Source: Microglena sp. YARC
Lineage: Eukaryota; Chlorophyta; Chlorophyceae; Chlamydomonadales; Chlamydomonadaceae
Direction of reading: 5' to 3'
Assembly (NCBI GenBank): GCA_022414725.1
Contig: CM039464.1
Location: 61,954,357 to 62,018,356, forward strand
DNA length: 64,000 nucleotides
Shown here one piece after another: positions 1-11,000 of the stretch. The notes under the pieces were generated by a model. The model saw only the letters and a program-made list of their open reading frames with translations. It did not search any database and was not told the origin of the DNA. The position numbers were made by a program, and so were the translations under genes. Positions within the stretch are counted from its first letter, which is position 1, and every line of letters starts with the position of its first letter.

Positions 1-612
1 ATTGCGAACCCAAATACTAAAACCCACACACCAACACCCCCCACACCACACACACCACACCACATCCACACCACCCACCCACAACACACCATACACAAGT
101 CAACCACACCCCTACCACACACACCACTCCAACCACACACACCACACCACAACCTCCACCCACACCACACACACCACACCACACCACACCACACACCACA
201 GCCACACCACACACACCCCACACCCACAACCACACACACCACACCACACCACACCCCTCCACACCACCACACACCACACAACCACAACACCCACACATAC
301 GAACACACACCCTTTACAATCAAACACTAAAACGTCAACCCAATTACATACCCCACACCACCCCACCCCCTCCAGCACCACACCACACCACACCACCACA
401 CACCCTCAGCCCCCTAGTGGGACGACTATCACCAACTCAGAGGTGTGCGAGGGACGACCCCTCCAACCCTCTTGACCACACACACACACATAGCACACAC
501 CCTCACCCCCCCCCCCCCCACAAACACAAACACCCGCCACAAACACACATACGAACACACACCCTTTACAATTTCAAACACTTAAAACGTCCACGCCCCC
601 CCACCACCTCAG
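1..612. repeat. CA/CCA-rich low-complexity DNA with one partial exon-like copy
   Basis: This is almost pure (CA)n, (CCA)n and CACACC microsatellite. Long frames on both strands here are low-complexity artefacts. One non-repetitive patch (about 405-460) starts after CCTCAG and resembles the first 45 nt of the candidate exon at 613-732, so it looks like a partial acceptor-side copy of that exon. Confidence 0.75.
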
Positions 613-732
613 CCCCAAGCTGGGATGACATCACCAACGTCGAGAGGCTTGTGCACTGAGAATCTCTTACGACCGCACGGCGGTCGGAGCGTGGGTGAAT
701 GTCCTGTCGACTTAGGGCTTGAGGGGACCTGG
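613..732 (+). CDS. Candidate 5' exon (40 codons), possibly first coding exon of the TspO-like gene
   Basis: A non-repetitive block starts right after an acceptor-like CACCTCAG and is open for 40 codons. It has an in-frame ATG at 625 and ends in phase 0 at ACCTGG before a donor-like GTGAAG. The peptide from the ATG is Arg- and Ser-rich with few acidic residues at its start, as an organelle-targeting leader could be, but no domain is recognisable. The exon ends in phase 0, and most partial copies of the next recognised exon would be entered in phase 0. It shows the same layout as the exons further on: an acceptor-end copy upstream (about 410) and three donor-end copies downstream (about 890, 1080). 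It could instead belong to another gene, or be a repeat that happens to be open. Confidence 0.35.
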
Positions 733-1250
733 GTGAAGGCAACAGCTCTGTTGGGATCACTGAGGAATCGTGTAGCTTGAGCCTGGATACCTCGCCTTCC
801 ACACTCCCCCCCCGCCACCACCACCACCACCACGCACACACACACACACCTACCCCTCTAGACCCCCTATTGGGTACTGTCTGTGACTTAGGCTTGAGGG
901 ACCTGGGGGTGAGGGGCATCCCGCTCTGTCAGAATCACTGAGGAATCGTAGCTACAGCCGGGCTCCCTTCCACACCTCCCTCCCCACGCCCACACACACA
1001 CCCCACACACACAACCGACACCTGACCCCTAGTTGATGTGTGTGTGTGTGTGGTGTATTGGTGTGTGCTGTGGGGCTTTGGCTTGAGGGACCTGGGTGAG
1101 GGAACGCTATATGTAAACACACACAACACAGCATACACACACACACCACCACCACACACCCAAACACCCCTACCCCTCAGGACCCCCCCCATGTGTTCCG
1201 GGTGGTGTGGTGTGTGTGGGTGTGGGGGGGGGGGGCTTCCTTCCAAACCT
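733..1250. repeat. Donor-side partial exon copies mixed with CA/GT microsatellites
   Basis: The segment GGCTTGAGG..GACCTGG followed by GTGA or GGTGAG recurs near 885-905 and 1078-1100, separated by CA and TG microsatellites. The sequence after it (TCACTGAGGAATCGT) also recurs at 759 and 936. These look like tandem partial duplications of the exon end at 732 plus the start of its intron. Confidence 0.55.
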
Positions 1251-1299
1251 CCCCTCCCAAGCTACAGAGCCGCCACTCTCCTGACTAGAATTCAGTCTC

Positions 1300-1497
1300 C
1301 TATGTTTTACTTTTTCAGCTTAAAGCAGCAGATTTGCCTGGCTATTCAGCCAAAGCTAATGCATTTTGGTATGTTATTTATGTTCTGGAAAACTGACAGA
1401 AGAAGCTACTGTGCAGAAACTGTTCGGAATCTTGGGGCTTCTAGCCAGTAGCTGGCTCAGGGAGCACTGCCTAGAAGCTGCCTGCTCGTAGCTGAAA
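1300..1497. mobile_element. Degenerate fold-back MITE (family 5)
   Basis: The right side (about 1450-1495: GGGAGCACTGCCTAGAAGCTGCCTGCTCGTAGCTGAAAG, quoted in part) matches the right arm of the fold-back element at 61558-61756. The left side begins near TTTTTCAGCTTAAAGCAGCAG. The arms are diverged and no target duplication is visible. Confidence 0.5.
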
Positions 1498-1672
1498 GAC
1501 AAGTCCTAGGCAGCGTCGCAAGCGACCGAGGAAAATTGGCGGAGAGTGTTTGGCGAATGGAATTGAGCGGACCAAAGCCAGTTTAGTTACTTGACCGTGG
1601 CTGACGTGTCAGGCTTCATCTTTAGGGGGCGGTCGCCAAACAAACAAACAAACAGACAATTGAGGTGACCCT
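1497..1672. repeat. Dispersed repeat R, copy 1
   Basis: This contains the block GGCAGCGTCGCAAGCG, an AAAATTGG stretch and GTGTCAGGCTTC. The same order of blocks occurs at 35555-35690 and 45160-45370, and on the opposite strand at 21635-21930 and 46060-46290. It is a dispersed family of about 200 bp with no coding capacity. Confidence 0.6.
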
Positions 1673-1679
1673 GCCCGCA

Positions 1680-1906
1680 TCCCCCCCCCCCCCCCCCCCC
1701 CCCGCCCCCCCCCCCCGCCCCCGGCCTCCCCCCCCTTCACCCCTCGCCTCTCTCCTCCCCCCCCTCACCCCCTCCTCCCCCCCCTCCGCTCTCCCCCCCC
1801 TTGCCACCCGCCCCCTCCAACCTCCTCTTCCCACCCCCTTCCCCCCCCCCCCCTCCCCCCCCTCACCCCCCCCCCCCCCCCCGCCCTCTCCCCCTCTCCC
1901 CCCCCA

Positions 1907-1949
<43 letters not shown>

Positions 1950-2030
1950 CCCCCCCCCCCCCGCCCCCCCCCCTCTCCCCCCCTCCCCCCCTCCCCCCCG
2001 CTCTCCCCCCCCCCCCTTTCCCCAAGCAAA
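1680..2030. repeat. Poly-C rich tract, about 350 bp
   Basis: The + strand is almost entirely C broken by single T, G or A. Proline-rich and glycine-rich frames across it are not credible genes. On the - strand this is a G-run array with high G-quadruplex potential. Confidence 0.85.
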
Positions 2031-2735
2031 GGGGGCTGCTCGCCAAAACAAACTGCTACGGATTCAACCTCTACAACCCACATTCGATACCTTTCAACTC
2101 TACCTGTCAAACGCTATGGTAGCTTTGTTCAGGTTAAGTAGCAGCCCGCTCCTCTACTACCGCGTAAGACGGGTGACGGGGTAAGCTCTCGTAATACTCT
2201 TAATGCCCTACCAGGCGTTATCATTGCTTTTTTTTTAAACCTCACGCTTCCGTATGCACGTATCCGCCTTCTCAGTGCATTCCTAGGCAGCCTCTGCAAA
2301 AATACACCTGCACCGCAATACACACCACAACGCCCTATCCCCGCCCCACACACACACCACACAACACACACACACACACATCACATTACACACACACATA
2401 CACACACGTATATCGCGCCTCAGTGCCATCTTGGGCAGAACTCTTGCGGTACTCAATTTGGGGTCTCTCAGTTGCTAGCATCGCCTTTAGGCTTCTTTCT
2501 TTTCTTTTATCGTGAAAGATTTTCACCCCAGGAGGTGGTCGCGACACCAAACCATCGGACACGAGGATTTCAGTTTGATGGCGTATGCCACTCCAACAAA
2601 AAGAAGTAGCACACTTAGGGCTGCTCTATTTCTTATGCTGTGAATGCTCTTGTCATCATCGTAGTACCGCGGGGGGTAACAAACACTACTTCCCCATCAC
2701 TGTCCTACTCAGAGAATCCTTATGGAACACTTTTT
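2031..2735. other. Intergenic, no gene seen
   Basis: This is mixed sequence with a short CA microsatellite (2340-2405). I see no domain, RNA gene or repeat family. Confidence 0.5.
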
Positions 2736-2737
2736 GA

Positions 2738-3130
2738 GCGACTCGGTTGCGACCCAAGTGCGACAAATTTAGCGACTCGGTGCGACCCGTGCAAAAAACA
2801 TAGCGACTCGGTGCGACCCCACTGCAACAAATTTAGCGACTCGGTGCGACCCCAGTGCAAAAACATGAGCGACTCGGTGCGGACCCACTGCAACAAGATT
2901 AGCGACTCGTGCGACCCCAGTTGCAAAAACATTAGCGACTCCAGGTGCGAACCCCACTGCCAACAATTTAGCGACTCGGTGCGACCCCAGTGCAAAACAT
3001 TAGCGATCTCGGCGCGACCCACTGCGACAAATTTAGGCGACACCGTGCGACCAGAGCAAAACAATAGCGGTCCTTGCGACCTCGTGCGACAAATGAGCAA
3101 ACTCGGTGCGACCCCACTGCAACACGTCTT
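2738..3130. repeat. Minisatellite, unit about 37 bp
   Basis: Roughly ten copies of GCGACTCGGTGCGACCC followed by C-A-C/G-TGCAACAAATTTA are arranged in tandem, with single-base length changes between units. A frame runs through the array but only spells repeated CDxSDSVRP-like peptides. The same unit start (GCGACCCCTTGCGACCCCAG) recurs once at about 3380. Confidence 0.85.
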
Positions 3131-3159
3131 AGGGTCTGCTACCAATGGGTTTGCTTATT

Positions 3160-3345
3160 TCATCACTCCTAGCACCACGCACAACATCACACATCTCACA
3201 CACCACACACACATCTCACACACCACACACCATCTCACACACCACGCAAACACATCTCACACGCCACACATACATCACACACACACACACACACACACAC
3301 CACACACACACATACATACACCACACACACACACCATAATGAGAC
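3160..3345. repeat. CA microsatellite cluster
   Basis: Imperfect (CA)n with CATCTCACACACCAC units follows the 37-bp minisatellite directly. Confidence 0.85.
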
Positions 3346-3739
3346 GTTGCCACCACCACAGCCTCCACCACAAATTGAGCGACCCCTTGCGACCCCAGTG
3401 TTACGCACTGTCCCCCGACCCAGGAAGCTCCGCGCTGCTCCGTAGAAGCGCAGAGCCCGGGGGGGGGGGGGAAGGGTTCTGACTAGTTTGCCAGACCCAT
3501 GTGTCGCCTTGCTGCGACAAGATGGCGACCTTTTGGTGTTTCCTCCCTTTTTTCTGCCCATTGAAGGGTGTGGTGCTGAGCCACTCAATGGTCCTCCTCC
3601 TCCAAGACCACAGTGGGGGTGCCCCCAAGGCCATAGGATGATGACAGCCTGAGCCCTTGCTGATCAGGGGGGTGATGAAGGTTGAAAACCATTGAATGGC
3701 TACGCATCATCTGAAGACAAGAAATTGAAATTAAGCAGG

Positions 3740-4075
3740 CGTAGCTAGTGATTATAATAGGAGTTATTATAATATGAGTTATAATAAGAAATGATAGGAG
3801 TTATTAATATTATAATTACCTTAACTATTCTTGCCGGTATTATAAAGCAGTTATTAATGTTATTATATGTTAATAAATGTTATATAGTGTTATTATAATA
3901 GAGTTATATATTGATAGGAGGTATAATAGCATTTTATCATCATAAGTTATCTATTATATACTATTATAATAGGATATATATAGATTATTATCATACAATT
4001 ATTATTATACTATTATAATAGAATATAATAGCATTATTATCATAAAATTTATTATATACTATTATAATAGGAGTG
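3740..4075. repeat. AT-rich palindromic ATTATAAT array
   Basis: Multiple copies of the self-complementary core TATTATAATAG sit in strongly AT-rich sequence, unlike the GC-balanced or GC-rich surroundings. It is non-coding, and the repeated palindrome could extrude hairpins. Confidence 0.75.
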
Positions 4076-4098
4076 GTAGCAAGGCATGCACGACGAAT

Positions 4099-4299
4099 CA
4101 CTGTTTTGTTTTTAGGCTACACAGAGCAGCTTCTGTGCAGCTCCCTTCACCTGTTCCTTAGCCCAACAGAAGCTAGCTGTGTGCCTAAAAGCTGATAAGA
4201 CAGTCACTCAAATGCAGCTGGAAACTATGGGCATGACCCCGTGGCTGGCTGATGGAGCTGGCCGGAAACTGCCATGAGTAGTTCAAAAAAGAAACAGTG
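4099..4299. mobile_element. Fold-back MITE (family 5) copy
   Basis: The element begins CACTGTTTTGTTTTTAGGCT and ends AAAAAAGAAACAGTG, giving inverted ends like the better preserved copy at 55481-55688. The flanking octamers (CGACGAAT, CTGCAAAT) match at only 5 of 8 positions. Confidence 0.55.
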
Positions 4300-5480
4300 C
4301 TGCAAATTGCAGTTGGTATCTAAGTTGTAGCGTAGGATTTGCAGTCATGTCCTAAAGTCCTTAGTAAGTTACACCAGTGTTACCTTATTACTAATGTCCT
4401 AGTTAGCTTACACATTGTTACCTTGTTAAAGTAATGTCCTCATTAGGTGACACCAGTTGTTACCGTACAGTTATTACCGTACCGTACCGCCCTTAAAGTA
4501 GCAGAGACTCCACTGTTCACGGTTACACGGACGAGGTGCCGCTATAGCTAGGGTCGGCGTCAACGTTTCTTCGTCCCACGCCACCTGCGCATGAAACACC
4601 TACCCACCGCCATTTTTGCAGTGCATCATGTCATGAGCAGGTATTGTTGACCAAGACAAGGCCGCTCCACACATCTGGAGAGGGGGGGGGGGGGGGGGGG
4701 GGGGGGGCATACAACTATTAGTTAGCTGAGTAAGGAGTATGCAACCGTTTTTTTTCGTTTTTAGAGCCCCCCCTTGTCATAGCAATTCTGGTTCCAGATC
4801 CTTCTGTCCATTCTTCGTGTGTAGCTATGTATAGACTTTTTCAAACTGACTTCTTTCCACATTCTACTTATAATTTAACTTCAGTATAGATGCATTATAC
4901 TGATCAGTATTGGTATGCTGCACGAGTGCCTTGACCGAGCTTGGATCTACGTCTGGTCTGGTTACCCCCAAATACACACACACTCCATAAGTTCAGATGC
5001 TTGTAACCACTGCACTCCTGCTTACCCCTTTCCAATTGACTGGACACTTAGGCATCGAGTCAACTCCGGCATGGTCTTTCAAAAAAAAATTTTTTTCTTC
5101 TGTGGCCATGACCCGGAGGGGAACAGTTGTGCGGCGAGAAGTTACAGCGTGCGCTACTGCGCTCGACCACTCTTTTGTAACTGCCGAACAGGGTTTGGCC
5201 TCTACTAGAATGAACCGGGTAGAGTTCCACGTGTGGGTGTTGCTGCAGCGGGGAGAAGCCAGAAATTCGAGGAGTTCCAGGTCAGGTGGGAGCCAGTCAT
5301 CCTAGCGGCCTGGCCAGCCCAGTTGGACTCTAGGGGACTGATCTAGCTTTATCGCCGAGTTCGCTTACATTGCTATGCCAACCTCAAAGCGATGGTTTGA
5401 TAGCAATATATGCTCAAATATAACCCTTTTAGTTCGCTCACTGTCTAATTCTTGCTTACTAGGCAAGAACTAGGCAGTGA
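4300..5480. other. Intergenic, with a 26-nt G tract at 4682-4707
   Basis: Apart from the uninterrupted G run and a short GTTACC-rich stretch (4370-4490), I see no feature. Frames at 4915-5305 show no recognisable domain. Confidence 0.45.
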
Positions 5481-5769
5481 AGCGAAATAACTCATTGAAT
5501 TTGAATTGTTCATGGTTTGCAGCTAAACTCGGGCTTGCTCACTGTCCGCCAATTACAAGTCCCTACGTGCAATACCCTCGGAAACCAGGGAGCACACGAC
5601 GGTAGACGGATTATACAGTTTGAAGACTTGTATAGGCAAAATAGCAAATGAGTAAAATTGTTGGTACTTGGCCCCACTCTTTGTAAATATTTGTTTACTA
5701 ACGAAGACGGTGAGCAGCCAGATTGCCAAGATTGTAACCAAGTTAAAGTGCAACTCCTCCTGCCAGAGT

Positions 5770-6375
5770 CCTTGTAGCTCCCCACCACTCTGCCAAGTTG
5801 AGGTCCCATGCAGGTATCCATGGCAATGAGGAGGCAGATAATCTGGCCAAGAAAGCCGCCACTTACCTTATAATACCTCCACCACTGACAATATAGGAGA
5901 GGTGGCGCACATGGACCATATATGCCCGTCTGTCCAGCCCCCGTGGCAGCTGAGTCACCCTGCCCCTTCGATATTAAAACCTGACCTCAATAGGGCGGGT
6001 CAAGGCTAACCTCCCCACCAATCCACACAGGACCGATTGCGTGGCGTATGTGCTCATTGTAAACCATGCATCCCCTGATCACCTCCATTGCTAGCCACCA
6101 CCTTCTGCAGCAGGCATCCGTCCGTTGGAGAAGATGCAAATCCATAAGACTAGGTGGCCGTCTATGGAACAAAGAAGCTGCCTATCATGCAAATGCCTAT
6201 ATGGCAGTAACCCCCACCCACCCTCGTCATACACCTGCCCCATCCATCACACATGCCTAAGGGCTAGTCGGCACTCTAGCGGGCTGCAAGACCAACCTAT
6301 ACCGGGCTCAGTTAGAAAAGCTCTGAGGGCCTCCCCCGCAAACCTACAATCGGATCCCACAGTCCTCCTCTTATC
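5770..6375 (+). pseudogene. Retrotransposon RNase H relic (non-LTR type)
   Basis: On the + strand at about 5793-5895 the frame reads AKLRSHAGIHGNEEADNLAK and ends at an in-frame TAG. The HAGIxGNExADxLAK motif is the C-terminal signature of cellular-type RNase H found in several non-LTR retrotransposons (WVPSHxGIxGNEEAD...). The sequence upstream is frame-shifted and I find no reverse transcriptase. Downstream, 5985-6375 contains short conserved-looking pieces that could be the post-RNase H region of a LINE, but frames are broken. I treat it as a truncated dead copy. RNase H would normally remove the RNA strand during element copying. Confidence 0.6.
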
Positions 6376-6779
6376 ACACGTCTGATCTCGTCCCACGCCA
6401 CCCGACCTTTACTTCATGTTTTCGACCATCTCTTCCCTTCCCCGTCCAACCCTTCCCTTCACTCCTTCTTCGCAAAGGAGTTCAAACTCCTCAACCATGC
6501 TTTTATCCAGACAAGTTATCTGGCAGCAGCAGCGTTGGCTCAAGCCGCACCTGGTGTGTGGACGAGTGCATGGCACGGTTGGCGCGCTATCCCCAGAGGC
6601 AGGCACCACGCACGCGCCCACGCCACCTCTCGTTCCGTCGCAGTGAAGCGACAGGCCTGGGCGCAGGGCACGCCCCCATGGGGCACCGTTGGCCGAAGGT
6701 GGGCAGTGGGGCCCTTGAGTTTGACCCTGCACAGTACGTTTTTTTTTTTATGGGGGCCATCGCACTTCAGGGTTGAGTG

Positions 6780-7045
6780 GGGGCGGGAGTATTGGGTGAT
6801 TGATTAGGTGTGTGTTGAGTTTTTGGGGGTTGGCGTGGAGGCGGGTGATGAGGGTGCAGGATGGGTAGTGGTGGTGTTAGGGCGTGTGTGTGTGTGGGGA
6901 GGGGGGATGATCGTGTGGGAGTTTTGGGTTTGGGGTGGTGTGTCGGATGGGTGGGATGAGGGGGGATGAGGTGGGGGTTTGGGATGAAGGTGGGTGTGGG
7001 ATGAGGGTGTGGTATGGGTGATTGGGGTGGGGGGGCATGCTTGCC
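6780..7045. repeat. GT/GGT-rich low-complexity DNA
   Basis: The + strand is nearly devoid of C over about 260 bp (GTGTGT, GGGTGTGGG). It is non-coding. Confidence 0.7.
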
Positions 7046-7252
7046 CAGGGAGGCCAGGGCACTGATACTACAAAATGTACTTTTAAACGTCTACAGCATG
7101 TTAGCTTTGGGAGCCGATCTCGTGAATAAAAATAAAATAAAATAAATAAAACGCCAATTCTGAAGACTTAAGTTACATGCCAGCACTAACTAAAAGACCC
7201 ATAATCAACGTTCTTAACGTAACTCAAAATGGAAAATGGCAATGCAAATTTG

Positions 7253-7976
7253 TCTAGGTTGGGCCGACATATAAACGTATAATACATTTATACGTGCTAT
7301 ACATATAAAAATGCGCCATAAGTTTCTCTCAAACCTCGTCGTCTTATATACGTCGTTAAAAACGTATAGTCCACACATCCCGGCACTTCACTTTCTTGAT
7401 TTTCGTTATATTTTTGATTTAGATAGCTAATTGGAAAGCTTTTGACCTCCTCTATCACAAAATGCAATAAAATTCACCATTCACATGCACCATTTAAAAA
7501 AAAAATGGCCTATAGGTTGTCTCTATATAGCCAGGATGCACAATAACAGAGCGCCACCTATAGCCATTCCATTCACAAAGCTGTGCTCTACGTGGGATTA
7601 AGGATAGATGGTGCGCCTAGTGCAATGTGAACATGACAATATTCGCAATACGTTATCTCGTATTATTATACACTTTAATTATATTAATAGACCAACTGCA
7701 TTTAATGGCTTCCCTTAGATGGGCAACGCGCTTTTCGACGCGCTTTCTGGTCGTGATTTCTTCTGAGAATTAACCTAAACTTGCCAGATTATTTTTCTGA
7801 GAGTGATATGTGCCAAGACTATCAATTAGCTAGCGCGGCAAAACTTTTAAACCCATGTAAAAGTATTTTCTCAATAAGTGCCTAATTTTTATATACGTTT
7901 TTATACGTTTTTATGTATACGTATATCGTTTATTACGGCTTCACAATAATGAATACACGTTTGCTTCCCAACCCTA
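7253..7976. mobile_element. hAT-like non-autonomous element, family 2, copy 1
   Basis: This block of about 724 bp is flanked by a perfect 8-bp direct repeat CAAATTTG (7245-7252 and 7977-7984). It starts with TCTAGGTTGGGCCGACATAT and ends GCTTCCCAACCCTA, so the ends are inverted relatives (TAGGGTTGGG). An 8-bp duplication with TAGGG-type ends is typical of hAT DNA transposons. It has no transposase, and its inside is AT-rich with many ATAAACGTATA motifs shared with the copies at 18447, 19016 and 25502. Confidence 0.8.
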
Positions 7977-8049
7977 CAAATTTGGGTGTCTTTTTGATTC
8001 GATGTATTGAATATGATATATGTCAGTTTCCGGACACTTGTTTGCTCTT

Positions 8050-8112
8050 TGTTGCTGATGGGTAGCAAGGCAGGGAGCTGCCTAGAAGCTACTGCTGGTA
8101 GCTGAAAAAGAA
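8050..8112. mobile_element. Fold-back MITE (family 5), right arm only
   Basis: GGCAGGGAGCTGCCTAGAAG followed by CTACTGCTGGTAGCTGAAAAAGAAAGCT matches the right arm of the element at 61558-61756. No left arm is seen. Confidence 0.5.
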
Positions 8113-8333
8113 AGCTATGCTAAAATGTGCAGTTTGTCGTACAGGTTTGTTAAGTTTGTAGTACCCTGCAAGACAGTGAGGCTATGTTTTTTCACCTGGG
8201 CTACTTCTTTTCATGAGGGGCGGGGGGGGGGAAGGGTCATCACACTTCAGGTGTGGTGGGCCATCACACTTCAGTGTGTGGGTGGGTTGTTTGGGGGTGG
8301 GAGTTCAGTGTTGGGAGAGCAGTGAGTCAAACA

Positions 8334-8457
8334 GGCAATATATATCATGTCATTATATGATATCATATGATGCGTTAGTCACTAGCTAAATTACCCATTT
8401 AATATACAAGATCATATTGATGCAACATGTATAATTTCATATGATATCATACTCGCC
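8334..8457. mobile_element. Short palindromic MITE, family 3, copy 1
   Basis: The element begins GGCAATATATATCAT and ends ATGATATCATACTCGCC. It is the reverse orientation of the 28338-28464 element, with ends GGCRAGTATGATATCAT. It is 124 bp, AT-rich and non-coding. No target duplication is obvious. Confidence 0.65.
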
Positions 8458-8759
8458 TTTTCAGCAGCATATGATTTGCCCACTTGCCCAGGATTTTTTT
8501 TCCCGGATAATACATCCATCGATCGATACAGACCCATTTTGGCCGAATTGCTGTGGACCGTGCTAAAAATAAGTTTATTTTTACTGAATTGACTAAAATG
8601 ACCCATCGACCCAAATCGGATAAGGTCTGTTTGGAGAAATAGGGAGGAATAAAATAAAAGATAATCCTCTTTTTATTTGAAAAATATCCCTGACTGCCAC
8701 CAAGATTGAGGCTTTGTTAATTGAACTGGGCAGTACTTATTGTTATGGGAGGGATATCA

Positions 8760-9540
8760 CACTAGGTGGATTGGGTGGCTCACCTTATGTTGCGGGTTTT
8801 AGGAGTGAATTGGTTTGGGTTTGGGATCGGGGGTATTGGTTTTTTGTTGGTGCGCGTGGTTTCAGAGTGTTCTGTGGCGGTTTTTTTGTAGTGGGGTGTG
8901 TGGGTGGGTTATTTTGGTTTGGTGATTTTCAACGGCTTTTGGGTTATATTGGTTTGAACGAGGGTTAGGTCAGGGTTTGGGGTGGTTATTTCTTTTGGGT
9001 GGTGGAAAGTTGGGCTTGGGTTGCGTGGTTGAATTGTACAGTGTTGGGTGTGTGTTGTGGGTGGTTGGTGGGAAGTACAGTGTTGGGGGTTTTATCGGTT
9101 GGGTGTGCGTAGTTTTTGGGTGTGTTGATTGGGTGGGGGTGTGTGTTTGTGGGGGTGAGGTGCCAGTGTTGGGGAGATTGGTTAGGTGTTGGAGGGTTGT
9201 TTTGAGTGGTGGTGGTGAAGGGTTGTTGGGTGTGGGTGGTCACGTACAGTTGTGGGTGAGTGGTTGGGTGGGTGCGATTGGCTGGGGTTGAAGGCTTGGT
9301 GTTGTGTTGGGTTGTGTGGGAGTTACATGTTGGGTGTAGGTTGGGTGCGGATATGGTTGGGGCGTTAGGTGAAAAAAGGTTTGTGGGCACGAGTGTAGTG
9401 GGAGGTGCAGAGTTGGTGACTGGTTGGTTGTAGGTTGGGGGGGGAATGTTTGGGGGTGTTGGTGTGTTGTGTGGGGAGTATACTGTGGTGTGAGGTAGGT
9501 TTGGCTGGAGGGGAATGGGAGTGGGGGGGTGGGAATGTGG
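8760..9540. repeat. GT-rich low-complexity block, about 780 bp
   Basis: The + strand is very poor in C (GTTGGGTGTGG-like). The proline/threonine-rich frames on the - strand follow from this composition and are not convincing genes. Confidence 0.65.
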
Positions 9541-9656
9541 GTCAGGAAAGAGAAGAGCATGTAGAGACACACCAGGACCCACTGAACCCCCATCGCTCCA
9601 TTAAACCCTCCCACCAACCCCCCCACCCCACAACTCACCCCACCCAACTGCTCACT

Positions 9657-9681
9657 GCTCACCGCTCACCCTCACCCTCAC

Positions 9682-9718
<37 letters not shown>

Positions 9719-9725
9719 CCACCCC

Positions 9726-9758
<33 letters not shown>

Positions 9759-9882
9759 CCTACCCTCACCCCTAAACCTCACCCTAAACCTCACCCTAAA
9801 CCTCACCCCTCACCTCACCCTCCCCTCACCCTCACCCTCACCTCACCCCTAACCCTAACCCTCACCCTACCCTCACCCTCAC

Positions 9883-9917
<35 letters not shown>

Positions 9918-9945
9918 TCACTTACCCTCACCCTCACGCCCCTGT
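9657..9945. repeat. (CCCTCA)n array with embedded CCCTAAACCT units
   Basis: Tandem CACCCT hexamers run for almost 290 bp. In the centre (about 9770-9810) the units change to CTCACCCTAAACCT, which contains the complement of the plant/green-algal telomere motif TTTAGGG. Further CCCTCA blocks lie between the exon copies to about 10680. Confidence 0.85.
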
Positions 9946-9955
9946 TTGAAAGTTG

Positions 9956-10540
9956 GCGCCATGACCACCTCCCTGTGGCCCTTACAGGGGAAGTGGGAAG
10001 AACACCAGTAATCGCTTACCCCCTCTCACCAACCCCACCTACACCACACCACACTACAACACAACACAACACAGCACAACACAACACAACACACCAACTC
10101 TACCCGCCTCACCCTCACCCCACTGGTGCCAGGTTGGCATCATGACAGCTACCCTGTGGGTCCTGCAGCAACTGAGTGATGCCTTGGCCTCAGGCACCCT
10201 GAGCGCTCCGGATCTGGCAGGTGATGCTGCTGCTAAGGTGTGGTCCCCCCCCCCCCCCCCACCACCCACCCACCCACACACACACACACCCTCCACCCAC
10301 CTCACCTCACATTCTCACCCTCACCTCACCCTCACCCCTCCCTCACCCTCACCCTCACTCCACCCTCACCCTTTCACCCCTCACCTCACCCTCACTCTCA
10401 CCCTCACCCTTACCCCCACCCTGGTGCCTAGGATGGCATCATGACAGCTACCCTGTGGTCCTGCAGCAACTGAGTGATGCCTTGGCCTCAGGCTCCTGAG
10501 CGCTCCGGGTCTGGCAGGTGCTGCTGCTGCTAAGGGTGTG

Positions 10541-10576
<36 letters not shown>

Positions 10577-10905
10577 ACACACACACATCCCACCCACCCC
10601 ACCCTTACCCTCACCTCACCCCTCCCTCACCCTCACCCTCTCACCCTTTCACCCCTCACCCTCACCCTCACCCCACTGGTGCCAGGTAGGCATCATGATA
10701 GCTTCCCTGTGGCCCTACAGGGGAAGTGGAAGTCTAGATACAAGACAGCACACACTGACCCCCACCCACCCCACCCCACCCCACCGCACTGCACTCCTCA
10801 CCCCACACCCCACTGTTGCCAGGTTGGCATCATGACAGCTTTTCCTGTGGGTCCTGCAGCAACTGAGTGATGCCTTGGCCTCAGGCTTGGCAGGTGATGA
10901 TTACA
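9956..10905 (+). repeat. Acceptor-side partial copies of TspO-like exon 11001-11187
   Basis: Five partial copies of the first half of the exon lie at about 9956-10000, 10132-10237, 10430-10540, 10680-10730 and 10820-10900. Each starts with an acceptor-like GTGCCAG or similar and a GGCATCATGACAGC-like block. The two best read ..LWVLQQLSDALASG.. but stop short of the second half and run into poly-C, CA or CCCTCA repeats. They are likely non-functional decoys or remnants. Confidence 0.7.
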
Positions 10906-10909
10906 CTAA

Positions 10910-10944
<35 letters not shown>

Positions 10945-11000
10945 TCCCTCACCCTCCCCACCCCACCCACCCACCCCACCCTCAACCCCACTGTTGCCAG

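Noticed and set aside
1..475. His/Thr/Pro-rich ORF
   Set aside because: It is a translation of CACACC microsatellite, with no domain and no codon structure.
1622..2184. Long Gly-rich and Pro-rich ORFs on both strands
   Set aside because: They are produced by a poly-C tract that lacks stop codons in every frame.
2738..3130. CRISPR-like array
   Set aside because: The 37-bp units are tandem without unique spacers, and the setting is nuclear eukaryotic. It is a minisatellite.
2640..3482. 280-codon ORF with CDPxxKxxSDSVRP repeats
   Set aside because: It follows a 37-bp minisatellite and then a CA repeat. Unit-length changes shift the frame, so no selection for coding is seen.
8986..9662. Pro/Thr/His-rich ORFs on the - strand
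   Set aside because: They come from the GT-rich low-complexity block.
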